NCBI GenBank assembly: GCA_964483245.1
Contig: CAZABP010000058.1
Coordinates: 1-26,694, forward strand
Reading direction: 5' to 3'
Source of the DNA: CAZABP01 sp964483245
GTDB taxonomy: Bacteria; Planctomycetota; UBA1135; UBA2386
DNA length: 26,694 bases
Part shown: one piece after another, positions 6,413-15,055 of the stretch
Position numbering within the stretch: position 1 is the stretch's first letter
How the letters are laid out: each line of letters opens with the position of its first letter
Translations under genes and position numbers: made by a program
The notes under the pieces: generated by a model
Databases searched by the model: none
The model's input: only the letters and a program-made list of their open reading frames with translations
Told to the model about the DNA's origin: nothing

Positions 6413-8181
6413 TCGAGGTCGACTTCCGGGGCCTTGAGACGCGTGGGGAGCCTCAGGCCGAGCCGATCCAGAAGAGTCTGAGTCTCCGGTTCGGGCTTCA
6501 TGACGCAGCGCAGCCGCATGTCGCGGCCGTTTTCGAGCGGTAGCACGACGTCGACCGTCTGGACCCGACCGAATTCCTCGATCACGGTGCGTGGACTTGC
6601 CCCGAGGTTGGCCTGCTGCTGCCAGCCACTCAGCGTCTTCCACATCGCGTAGGCCAGGAAGCAGACGAAGATGTGCGCGAGGACGCGGTCCTCACGCTGG
6701 TGCCAGATCGGTCGGATCCTCAGATCGCTCTTCTGGATCCGAAACGCCGCCTCGGCTTCCTGCAGCTGCACGTAGGTGTGCCACAACTCCTCCGGAGTCC
6801 AGTCGACGGTGTTCGATCGAAGGATGTAGGCCCCCTCCGAGAGCATCGCCCAGTCCTGCCACTTCTTGTTCGTCCGCCACGTCAGCCGCAAGCCCGACGA
6901 GCAGGATGGGTCCTCGACTACTTCGACGGTGAACTTCGCGGCGGCCTGGCTGTTTCGCCCGAGCAGTCGTCCGATCTGGCGTTCGACCTGGACCCGGTTC
7001 GCCTGCTGCTTGCCGTTCTTCAGGCGACGCCGGAGGCTTTCGAGCCCGTCGGCGATGCGCCGACTGAAACGCTCGTGGATGGCGAGCTCCTTCTTGCGCC
7101 GATCGGCAGACCGGCAGAGCAGGAAGACCTCTTTGCTCCTCGCGTCGTTGTCGAACGGCCACTCGCAGATCTTGACCTCGAGACCATCGCGGACCTGCTC
7201 CCAGCCAACTTCCTCCTTGAGCTCGAACTCCCACTTGTGCAGCTCGCTCCTGGGGGTGCCGACCAGGTACTGCCGCCCGCCGTCGCGTAGCCACTGGAGG
7301 TTGTCTTCGCTGGTCATGCCGCGGTCCATGACCCACACGCGCTTGGCCTTGCCGTGGCGCGCCTCCATGGCCTCGACCACGTCTTCGACGGTAGTCACGT
7401 CGGTGCGGTTGCCGTCGAAGACCTCGTAGCCGACTGGAAAACCCTGCCGGGTCACTACCAGCCCGATGCACACCTGCTTGCAGTCTGGCCGGTGATCGCG
7501 GCTGTAGCCGCGTTGCGCCATCGGGTTCCGTCTGGCCTCGCCCTCGAAGTAGGTCGAGGTCACGTCGTAGATCATGAAGTCGAAGTCGGAGGCGAACAGC
7601 CGCCCGTAGCACTCCTTGAGGTGCTCCTCGAGCTTCGCCTTGTGCGGCAGAAGCTGGTCGAGACCGCGATACAGCCGCTTGTGATGCACGTCGTCCGCTC
7701 GCACGCCGAGGATGTCCTCCAAGGCCGTGCGTCGATACCAGTCCTCCGCGATGTGCAGCTCACTGGAGGGCTCGCAAATGCGCGCCAGCACGAGAATCGC
7801 GGCGATCTCCGACCACGGCACCTTCTCCTTGCCCCGCTCGATCACTTCCTCGCAGAACCTGTCGAGGCGCAACGTCTGCCAGAGCTTGTAGGCCAGCCAC
7901 ACGTCCCCGAACGCGCGACCGCGCTCGACGCGCACCTTGTCGCCCTTGACTCTCAACGGCCCGATCCTGCTCGTGTCCTCGAACAGCTCCGGCTGTTGTG
8001 CACGCGGCCCGAGGAAGTGCTTCGCGAGCGCTGACGCCTTGGCGCGTCCCTTGGAGTCCAACTCTCCGAGCTGCGCGACGGTCACCTGCCGCACCTTCCC
8101 GCCGACGCGCTCGGATCTCACCAGCCGCCAGTAGGTGTGCGTCTTGCCGTTCTTCTTGACCGTCGAGTGTCGGAGATACAT
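6406..8181 (-). CDS. IS1634-family DDE transposase
   Basis: The 591-residue transposase moves the surrounding IS. The N-terminus (MYLRHSTVKKNGKTHTYWRL) and overall size are typical of IS1634. DDE residues are apparent: first Asp ~206 in FMIYDVTSTYFEGE, second Asp ~286 in VWVMDRGMTSEDNL, and Glu ~477 in QLQEAEAAFRIQKSDL, the IS4-superfamily YREK-like region. The ATG at 8181 fits the family start; an upstream in-frame start at 8232 adds 17 unrelated residues. The frame is undamaged, so the element may be active. Confidence 0.92.
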   Translation of the reverse strand: MYLRHSTVKKNGKTHTYWRLVRSERVGGKVRQVTVAQLGELDSKGRAKASALAKHFLGPRAQQPELFEDTSRIGPLRVKGDKVRVERGRAFGDVWLAYKLWQTLRLDRFCEEVIERGKEKVPWSEIAAILVLARICEPSSELHIAEDWYRRTALEDILGVRADDVHHKRLYRGLDQLLPHKAKLEEHLKECYGRLFASDFDFMIYDVTSTYFEGEARRNPMAQRGYSRDHRPDCKQVCIGLVVTRQGFPVGYEVFDGNRTDVTTVEDVVEAMEARHGKAKRVWVMDRGMTSEDNLQWLRDGGRQYLVGTPRSELHKWEFELKEEVGWEQVRDGLEVKICEWPFDNDARSKEVFLLCRSADRRKKELAIHERFSRRIADGLESLRRRLKNGKQQANRVQVERQIGRLLGRNSQAAAKFTVEVVEDPSCSSGLRLTWRTNKKWQDWAMLSEGAYILRSNTVDWTPEELWHTYVQLQEAEAAFRIQKSDLRIRPIWHQREDRVLAHIFVCFLAYAMWKTLSGWQQQANLGASPRTVIEEFGRVQTVDVVLPLENGRDMRLRCVMKPEPETQTLLDRLGLRLPTRLKAPEVDLEM

Positions 8182-8240
8182 CGGCCGCCCTGACCGGTGT
8201 CCCACTCTGGAAAACGCGGGGCATCGCCGCAACAGGTCAG

Positions 8241-8254
8241 GTTGGCACTACATC
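8241..8254 (+). repeat. IS internal direct repeat, right
   Basis: GTTGGCACTACATC, identical to 6399-6412. It lies about 60 bp upstream of the transposase start, where it could overlap the transposase promoter. Confidence 0.7.
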
Positions 8255-8339
8255 GAGTCTGGCGATCAACATTGCAGCCAACAGGCCTATCCGGCTCGAT
8301 CTCGACGGACAGCGTCTCGAGAATCGCCGCGAGATCGCG

Positions 8340-8361
8340 GCAAGTGTCCAAGTTGGGCTAG
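8340..8361 (-). repeat. IS right terminal inverted repeat
   Basis: Exact reverse complement of 6329-6350. Confidence 0.9.
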
Positions 8362-8371
8362 GAGGTCGGCT

Positions 8372-11300
8372 TCATGTGGTCTTGAGCCCTGCGGGGGGAT
8401 GCTTCCAGTCGGTGGAGGGGGGGACCGACGCGGTGCGCCGGTTCAAGAACGCCCCTATGTCGTCGATTTCTAGGAAGGAGATCGACGCCTGCGGCTGTCC
8501 GTGGGTGTGGAAGACCTGCCTGACGTGAGCATCGCTCGTGGGCCAGTACGCATTGCTCCCGCCGTACTGCCCGTTGTTGGCGACGACGACGAGCTGGAAC
8601 ATGTGGTAGTGCAGCGCCAGCGCCATCTGGTCGAACGTCTTGACGTCCTTGTTGAGCGCAGGGATCGCCAAGACATCCGACACGTCCCGGAGATCCGCAG
8701 CCAAGCCGAGGTCCGTCGCGTCGTAGCAGACGGCTGCCGTCAGCCAGATGGGCCGATCGCTACCCGCGTCGCACCATGGGTAGCCAATCAACCACTGGCA
8801 GGGCCGAAAACCCTGAAGCGCCGGTGCTCCGCCACGGTTGAGCGCTTGCTCGTACGGGGCCAGATGCTGCTTACCCTGACGACGAGTTCGGATCTGCAGT
8901 CCGTAGGCGTTCGACCACTCCGGGATGACCCAAAGGGCGGAATTGACTAGAGGCTTGCCCAGCCAGAGCTCCTGATAGGTCAGCCCGGTGAGGATCATCG
9001 ACCTGTGAGCCCGCGCGAAAGGCACCAGATGAGTACGGACGTCGCTCGGATGCACGGCAAGCTCGGGCAGGATCAACCAATCGAGCCGCCCTTCGGCGCC
9101 CTTGTGCGTTTCCCTCAGGGCCAGCATGCGTTCGACGGCCGCGAGCGCTGCCGAAACGTGGTTGCGGTGCCTTCTTCGAATTGCGGAACGGTCAAGCGCC
9201 AGATCCGCGGGCTGGATGTCGGCGGCTGCCGGGATCGCCGTCTGGACAACGCAAGCGCGCAGTGGCCTCGTCCTTCCGATCGCAGTCGGTCGCCGGGCTA
9301 CGAGCGGGAGGATCAATGCTCGCGTAGCGCTCCCGCGGTGTTGCTCAAGTTCGGAAGCCCTCTCGCCGATTCGTGACCTCGCCTCCTCGATGCCCCGCTC
9401 GATCCAATCGAACCCGTCTGGAGAACGGCAGCCAGGCCAACGCAGGAGGCCCAAAAGGAGCGCTTCCACCCAGTCCGTAATCGGAAGCCAGTCGTCCCCG
9501 AAAGCCGATTGCCCGCTGTAGACACCGTAGAGCCGTTGGTACCAGTGGCTCTCGGGAGGGCGATAAGCCGACTTGGTGTCCTTCCAGTCTGCCGGGCGCA
9601 CGGGACGCGTGAAGTCGGGTTGCCCGGACAAGATGAATCGCAACAAGAAGCCGAGCTGGAAGCGCCACCGCTCATCTGGTTCGCACCAAGGCGGCACCGC
9701 ATATAGGGAGCCTGATGCATCTGCTCGGCTCCCCACGATGCGGAGGTCGTCGATCTTGGCGACTCCGTGTTCGTCGGACAGCTTCAGGTGGACCTGTACC
9801 GGGGTTATCACCTCGGGCAGCGGATTCTGCTGCCGCCACTGTTCGAGGAAGGCTATGGCAAAGCGCAGTAGCGCAAGCTCATTGCGAAGTGAGCCGGTTG
9901 GGTGTGCGTCCAAAACCGCAGTGGCAAGTGTGTCGCGGTCTCCGTCGAACCTCCACGAACCCCTGCAGAGGTCCTCGCGGACGCGCGCCGGGAGATCATC
10001 GAGACGCAGCGCACCCGTCTCCGACTCAAGGAGTTCGAGAAGAAACGACGGTTCTCTATCGGCGAGCTCACGCTTCCGTGCGGGGGTGAGTCCCGGCCGC
10101 GTCAGCCCAACGGCGCGTGCGCGATCCACGAATGCGCGCCTGGCGAGAACCGCGAGTGTCGCGAAACCAGAACCCGCGAGCTGGTCGCCCTCCCCGCGCA
10201 GGAATCGAATCAGCTCCCGGTAGTGCCGGGTCTCCTGCGCCGTTCCCGTGCGCACGACGGGAGCTCCGGCGGGATCGAAGGCCGCAAGGAAGAGAAGCGC
10301 CTGCTGACGGAGGTACCAAGGAACCGTCGGCCCGGGTAACGCAAGCAAGCGGGCTGCCTCGTTGCGGAGCTCGTTCCGGTACGCTCCGATGTCGATGCCC
10401 GAGGGAAGCGATTCGACGTCTGGCACGAGGCCGGTCTCAGTGGCTCCAGCGCGGAGCACCTCCGCGAGGCAGTACCAGGCGACTCGCCTCGGCGCTTTTC
10501 GACGGCCCCCGCTCTCCGTGAACGGCCGAAGCAGCGAAAGGACTTCGCGCAATAGCTCCACATCGGGCCAGAGATCGAGGCCGATCCGGAGCAGGCGGAC
10601 GTTTGACGGGTCATCGATCCAGCGCTGGATCAGGCCAAGGGCAAAGGCCCGGGCATCTTCGTCCAGCTCGCGCCGCGTACGCGCTACGCGCATCCGCCCG
10701 CCGACCTCGGATTCGCGTACTCCGAGCGCCGACTCGAATGGTTCCTCGCCGCCCCGAAGCAGCGGCCTGATGGAACGGAACGTGGTGCGATACCGGGCCG
10801 CGCCGAATCGGGCGACTGTCTGATCGCGAACATCGGGGACTGGGGAAAGCCTCCAGCCGGAGTCATCGCCTACATTGAGGGCTTCCTGCGCGCGCATCAG
10901 GCCCTGGATCGCGTCGAGGATCTCTTCGCCACCAAGCGCATCGAATCCTCCTGATACCGCGGACTGGATGCGGCTCATCTTAGTGCTCTGCTTTACGAGT
11001 GGCCTTTCGTCGCCCCCGATGGCGGCGACTTTAGTCTTCTCGGGAGACAGCGAGAGTTCGGGTGCCGTGTCGACGAGCACTCGGCCGAGCCATTCGGACA
11101 CGGCCACCCCGAGTTCACTCGACGAGCTGGGCGAGCTGGGGTCCACCGCAACGAGGATCCGCAAGTCATCGACGTACCGGCAAGCATCCGCCACCAGGAT
11201 CCCAGTAGTGACCTCGGTCCCGATCGCCGCGCGCAGCGCCTCATCGAACACGAGCAGTGCGACATTGGCGAAGAAGCCGGAGGCAACAAGCCCCTGCGGC

Positions 11301-12118
11301 AGTGCTACTCGCGTGAAGTCCTTGAGCCCCGCCTGCTTGGCGTAGATCCCGACGTCTACGGCGTCACGGCCATGCCAACTCCAGTTGAGCACGGCTCGCG
11401 CCAGCGAGAAGAACCTCGGGTCATCGCCAGCGCGGCTAATCCGCTCGATCGCTGCGGCAAGGTGAACCGGGCGCACGCGGTCGTAGAACTGCCGAAGGTC
11501 CGCATGGACTACGTAAAGACTCTTCCCGTTCGCCCGCACGATCGCTGCGGCCGCAACTTCGGGTCTGGCCAGGAACGTCCGATAGTCCTGATAGTAGGCG
11601 CGGTATAGCTTGGCGGAACCCCACCGATGGCGTAGCTCCCCGTCGCAGGTGTCGCAATAAAGGCGGTTGCCGTACGACACAACTTGCGCGCGCGACTCCT
11701 GGGTACTGATGGGGTCTCGTGGATCCCCTTGCAGCGTTTCAACCCGGTCCGCCAGGCACAGCATGAGCGCCGTTGCCACCACTTGGTCGGCGAGGCGGAC
11801 GTGGGCGAGCGGCCGCAGCCCAGCCCCCATCGCACCCTTTCGGACGGGCTCCCAAGCGCCTTCCTGCACTCTCCAGCGCTGGCTCTTGGGCGCTGGTACG
11901 AGCCTCAAGGGATCTGGCTGCCATGGTTCTGACGACTGTAGACGATCGCGAATATCCCGCAGAAACGTCCGAAGGTTTACGGCCGCCTGGTCGACAGCAA
12001 GCGTGTCCGAGAACCAGTTGTGGTTGCGGATGTAGGCAGCAGACTTCTTCCAGGCTTGGACGAGAACGTATTCTTCACACAGCAGCTCCAGTCTCGGTTC
12101 GAGCTGCTTCGGGAACAC
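8372..12118 (-). CDS. Defence reverse transcriptase-nitrilase fusion (DRT1/UG1-like)
   Basis: The 1248-residue protein joins three parts. Residues ~90-380 are a reverse transcriptase: motif A HADLRQFYD (D207), motif B LPQGLVAS (274-280), motif C YVDD (315-318) and a following SPEKTK. Residues ~390-940 are an unassigned, largely helical region. Residues ~955-1220 are a nitrilase (carbon-nitrogen hydrolase) domain with all three catalytic residues: E1019 in LPEL, K1083 in GKQHLAPYE and C1131 in VCYD. RT-nitrilase fusions are known as defence-associated RTs of the UG1 (DRT type 1) group and related UG groups; they protect against phage. A C-x2-C pair (C155, C158) precedes the RT core. The GTG start is supported by TGGAGGG 8-10 nt upstream. 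It follows the four-gene defence operon on the same strand after 230 bp. Assignment to UG1 rather than UG5 is inference. Confidence 0.88.
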   Translation of the reverse strand: MFPKQLEPRLELLCEEYVLVQAWKKSAAYIRNHNWFSDTLAVDQAAVNLRTFLRDIRDRLQSSEPWQPDPLRLVPAPKSQRWRVQEGAWEPVRKGAMGAGLRPLAHVRLADQVVATALMLCLADRVETLQGDPRDPISTQESRAQVVSYGNRLYCDTCDGELRHRWGSAKLYRAYYQDYRTFLARPEVAAAAIVRANGKSLYVVHADLRQFYDRVRPVHLAAAIERISRAGDDPRFFSLARAVLNWSWHGRDAVDVGIYAKQAGLKDFTRVALPQGLVASGFFANVALLVFDEALRAAIGTEVTTGILVADACRYVDDLRILVAVDPSSPSSSSELGVAVSEWLGRVLVDTAPELSLSPEKTKVAAIGGDERPLVKQSTKMSRIQSAVSGGFDALGGEEILDAIQGLMRAQEALNVGDDSGWRLSPVPDVRDQTVARFGAARYRTTFRSIRPLLRGGEEPFESALGVRESEVGGRMRVARTRRELDEDARAFALGLIQRWIDDPSNVRLLRIGLDLWPDVELLREVLSLLRPFTESGGRRKAPRRVAWYCLAEVLRAGATETGLVPDVESLPSGIDIGAYRNELRNEAARLLALPGPTVPWYLRQQALLFLAAFDPAGAPVVRTGTAQETRHYRELIRFLRGEGDQLAGSGFATLAVLARRAFVDRARAVGLTRPGLTPARKRELADREPSFLLELLESETGALRLDDLPARVREDLCRGSWRFDGDRDTLATAVLDAHPTGSLRNELALLRFAIAFLEQWRQQNPLPEVITPVQVHLKLSDEHGVAKIDDLRIVGSRADASGSLYAVPPWCEPDERWRFQLGFLLRFILSGQPDFTRPVRPADWKDTKSAYRPPESHWYQRLYGVYSGQSAFGDDWLPITDWVEALLLGLLRWPGCRSPDGFDWIERGIEEARSRIGERASELEQHRGSATRALILPLVARRPTAIGRTRPLRACVVQTAIPAAADIQPADLALDRSAIRRRHRNHVSAALAAVERMLALRETHKGAEGRLDWLILPELAVHPSDVRTHLVPFARAHRSMILTGLTYQELWLGKPLVNSALWVIPEWSNAYGLQIRTRRQGKQHLAPYEQALNRGGAPALQGFRPCQWLIGYPWCDAGSDRPIWLTAAVCYDATDLGLAADLRDVSDVLAIPALNKDVKTFDQMALALHYHMFQLVVVANNGQYGGSNAYWPTSDAHVRQVFHTHGQPQASISFLEIDDIGAFLNRRTASVPPSTDWKHPPAGLKTT

Positions 12119-12348
12119 GCTCTAACCCTCCAGAGCCGTGGGCAAACCCCCGCGCTGCAGCGACTCCGGCTGCGCAGATGAAGATGACGAACGAGTCCAT
12201 GATGGGAAAAGTGTGCGCCTCGCGCGGTAGGAGAGCCCCTGCACTGTCCCTCGTCCCATTCCACATGCCAGCTCAACGCTGCCCAGCGCGCGGCTCGATC
12301 GGCCACGGGCACTGATCGTGCTCGGCGAGATGATGACGGTCTCGGGGT
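12119..12348 (-). promoter_or_regulatory. 230-bp leader between helicase and RT-nitrilase genes
   Basis: This gap breaks an otherwise tightly packed set of genes and must hold the RT ribosome site (GGAGGG at its end), perhaps with its own promoter or a non-coding RNA. A perfect CGCTGCAGCG palindrome lies at 12153-12162. A small minus-strand frame ends in TAG inside the RT ribosome site, but its sequence resembles no protein. No -35/-10 pair stands out. Confidence 0.3.
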
Positions 12349-15054
12349 TCACCACGGCTGACCAAGCCTGTCGACGATGTCCCGCCGCCCCAGCACCCGT
12401 GAGCAGAGCTCCCACCTGTCCTTGTCAGGATCCACCTGGCGCTCGTAGCGGATCTCAAAGGCGTCCCGCGCCTGCCTCCGCAGGTGGAGGTACTGGTCCA
12501 TCATCTCCTCGAGCTCCTCGACGTTGTCGATCCACTCGTCGTCGATCGTGTCGGGAAGGCTGCCGAATATGTCGTAGCGATCCTTCATGCGCCGCGACAA
12601 GGCCGCGTAGACCCTCTCGTCTTGGGTGTCGTGGTAGACGAGGTTGAGCATGTCCACCGTCTGACGCCGCTGGCCGAAGCGCTTGATCCGACCGAGTCGC
12701 TGCTCCAGTCGAGAGGGATTCCAGGGCAGATCCACGTTGAGCATCGTGCCGAGCGTCTGGAGGTTCAGGCCTTCGCACGCCGCATCGGTCGCAATGAGGA
12801 GGCGAATCTCGTGCCTCCGTACTGCCGCTTTGATCTCCTCGCGCTCCACGGTCGCGAACTCGCCGTCGCGGTAAACGCCGCTCTTGCCGGCTCCGGCGTA
12901 GATCGCGATCGGCTCGCCGGGTAGGGCTGCAGCCAGGTCGGTCGCGAGGGCGCGAACGGTGTCGTAGTACTGACTGAACACGATGCACCCGTGCTCGAGC
13001 CAGGACTTGCCCTCCGTGCGATGCTCGGTGAGGAAGTACTTCACGGCCGCGGTCTTGGGATCGTGCGCCTCTGGTCGTGACAGCTCCGCGACGATCGTGT
13101 CGAGGAAACCGGCCTCCTCGCCCGTCAGCCCTTCGAGGATCCCTTCGAGCTGACGCGGTGTGTCCTCGTCCGCCAGCAGTTCGCGCTGCCGCATTTTCTC
13201 CGCGGTAGAACGGCCGGACGCGAAGCTCGAACAGATGCGCTGCAGGAGCAGGCTCTTCATGAAGCCCGCAGCCTTCGAGCGCTTGCGCAGGACCTCGGTG
13301 AACTCCTCGGCCGCTCGGTATGCGAGATCAAAGGGGTGATTGGTGACGAGGCCGAGTCCCTCGAAGCCCACGCCCCGGTACGTGCCGGGCGGGGCGTCTG
13401 GGTCGGGGTGAACGTCGACACCGACGCGCTCGAGGAGCCCCGCCTCCTCCAGCGTGCGTCGACGGCGCAGCACCGTGTGGCGCACGATCGGGTTGTGCTC
13501 GCTCAGGAAGCCGGGTGCGAGCGCCTCGCCGAGCGCCTGCTGTTCGAGGTAGCCGAGCGAACCGAATCCGCGGTCCGTGAAGAAGCGGTCATCGGCTACC
13601 CCGAGCCGGAGCCGCAACGTCCCGAAGAGCGGGTGCTCTCGGGCCGGTGGCAGCGGGTTGCGCACCCACTCCCAGGCCTCACGCTCGTCGGGCGGGTACT
13701 GCTCGCCCTTGACCATCGGCAGTGAGCGCTCGAAGTCGGCCCAGTGCCCGAACATCTCCCTCCCCAGCACGAATTCGGCGCCGGTGTTCAGGATCCGCAG
13801 CAGGTCCCAGAGCTCACGCACCTCGGTCTGGATCGGCGTGGCGGTGCCGAGCAGGAGATGCCGCGTGCGCAACCCAACCGTCAACATGAAGTCGAGCAGG
13901 TTGTTCGGCTCTTGCTCGCGCTTGCCCAGTCCCCCGCGCCGACGGGCACGATGCGCCTCATCGAGGATCACGGTGCCGTACTTGCGCTCCAGCAGGTGCT
14001 TGCGCTCCGCCGAGTCATGGAAGATGAGGCCGGTCGAGATGATCGCGATCTGCGCCGGGCAGCGGGCGATGTCCTCGGCTCCGCGTGTGCGAATCTCGTG
14101 TCCCCGGTGGTCGAGCCAGACCTTCTTCGTGGAGGACCAGACCGCGCTCGGTATGCCGAGTTTGTCCGAAAGCTCCACCTGCCATTGCAGCGTGAGCGTG
14201 GCGGGGCAGAGGATCAGCACCGGCCCATCCCCGAGCAACGCCGAGACGAGCGCGCTCGCTGCGAGCGAGAGCGTCTTGCCGACGCCGACTTCGTCAGCGA
14301 GCAAGAGGCGCGCCGCGCCGTACGTCTCGCGGTGCTCGAGGAAGGTCGTAACGAAGGAACGCTGCCACGGCTGGAGCTGCTCACCGCCGCGATAGATCGG
14401 CGCCTCAGCTAGCGCCGCGGCGGGAAGTTCGGCCGGAGCCGCGTCGCCGAACCGGATCTCGACACGCTTCGCGACGCGCTCGACCTCCTCGACGATGGCG
14501 TCGGGCAGCGGCACTGCGTCGGCCCAGAGCGCGGCGAACTCCTCCTCCACCCAGGTGACACCCTCGGGCGAGGGATCTTCCCAGAGGATCTCGTAGTTCT
14601 GCGCGAAGGCGCTCTTGGTCTCGTTGACGGAGCCCAGGAAGCACGTCTTCGTGCCGTCCGCCTGCTCGATCACGCCGGCCTTGCCGTGGATGAAGACGCG
14701 GTCCTTCGGCACCACACGGATTTCCACGCGACCGCTGGTCAGCAGCTCGTGGAGCCGGCGGTAGCGGTCGCGGTGCAGGAGCGCCTCCACCTCGGGCGCG
14801 GCCTCGTTCCAGCGCTCCTTGAGAGCGGTCTCCCGGGCGTGTGTTGCGACGACCACGTCGTCGGCGTCCAGCTCGCTGTTGCAGACCACCTGTACCTGCG
14901 GGATGCGCGCGACCTCTTCGCCCACGAGTTCGAAGATCGAGCTGCGGAAGTAGCCGGCGATGCGGCGGTAGGCGCGGGCGCCGGCGAGCTTCTCCTTCAA
15001 GAACGCCTGGTCGAGGCGCTGCCGGCGGGACGAGAAGCGGCGCAGCGCATCCAT
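12349..15054 (-). CDS. PLD-nuclease/SNF2-type helicase, antiphage system
   Basis: The 901-residue protein has an N-terminal phospholipase-D-like domain with one HKD-type motif (H123-x-K125 in FIHGKAG, then GSVNET at 141-146). A superfamily-2 SNF2-like helicase follows: Walker A LADEVGVGKT (K260), DEAH (365-368), LLGTATPIQ (motif III), VFSQYYDT (motif IV), ATDAACEGLN (motif V, 755-764) and QRLGRIKRFGQ (motif VI, ~785-795). Such PLD-helicases translocate on and possibly cut DNA. The ATG at 15054 lies 1 nt past the methyltransferase stop (TGA-G-ATG), so translation is coupled. A longer frame to 15162 only overlaps the methyltransferase gene. Architecture resembles DISARM-type SNF2 helicases and the helicases paired with DUF1156 methylases. 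It is the last gene of the four-gene operon. Confidence 0.88.
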   Translation of the reverse strand: MDALRRFSSRRQRLDQAFLKEKLAGARAYRRIAGYFRSSIFELVGEEVARIPQVQVVCNSELDADDVVVATHARETALKERWNEAAPEVEALLHRDRYRRLHELLTSGRVEIRVVPKDRVFIHGKAGVIEQADGTKTCFLGSVNETKSAFAQNYEILWEDPSPEGVTWVEEEFAALWADAVPLPDAIVEEVERVAKRVEIRFGDAAPAELPAAALAEAPIYRGGEQLQPWQRSFVTTFLEHRETYGAARLLLADEVGVGKTLSLAASALVSALLGDGPVLILCPATLTLQWQVELSDKLGIPSAVWSSTKKVWLDHRGHEIRTRGAEDIARCPAQIAIISTGLIFHDSAERKHLLERKYGTVILDEAHRARRRGGLGKREQEPNNLLDFMLTVGLRTRHLLLGTATPIQTEVRELWDLLRILNTGAEFVLGREMFGHWADFERSLPMVKGEQYPPDEREAWEWVRNPLPPAREHPLFGTLRLRLGVADDRFFTDRGFGSLGYLEQQALGEALAPGFLSEHNPIVRHTVLRRRRTLEEAGLLERVGVDVHPDPDAPPGTYRGVGFEGLGLVTNHPFDLAYRAAEEFTEVLRKRSKAAGFMKSLLLQRICSSFASGRSTAEKMRQRELLADEDTPRQLEGILEGLTGEEAGFLDTIVAELSRPEAHDPKTAAVKYFLTEHRTEGKSWLEHGCIVFSQYYDTVRALATDLAAALPGEPIAIYAGAGKSGVYRDGEFATVEREEIKAAVRRHEIRLLIATDAACEGLNLQTLGTMLNVDLPWNPSRLEQRLGRIKRFGQRRQTVDMLNLVYHDTQDERVYAALSRRMKDRYDIFGSLPDTIDDEWIDNVEELEEMMDQYLHLRRQARDAFEIRYERQVDPDKDRWELCSRVLGRRDIVDRLGQPW

Positions 15055-15055
15055 C

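Larger units (their letters stand above)
6329..8361 (-). mobile_element. IS1634-family insertion sequence (complete)
   Basis: The 2033-bp element is bounded by 22-bp perfect terminal inverted repeats (6329-6350 and 8340-8361) and encodes one intact transposase. The flanking trinucleotide GAG occurs on both sides (6326-6328 and 8362-8364), which may be a short target duplication or chance. Inside each end is a 14-bp direct repeat, GTTGGCACTACATC, at 6399-6412 and 8241-8254. The right end is only 10 bp from the stop codon of the reverse transcriptase gene, so the IS marks the end of the defence block. Confidence 0.9.

Noticed and set aside
12075..12266. Small minus-strand frame before the RT gene (63 codons, with an internal Met and a hydrophobic run)
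   Set aside because: No ribosome site, overlaps the RT start and resembles no known small protein.
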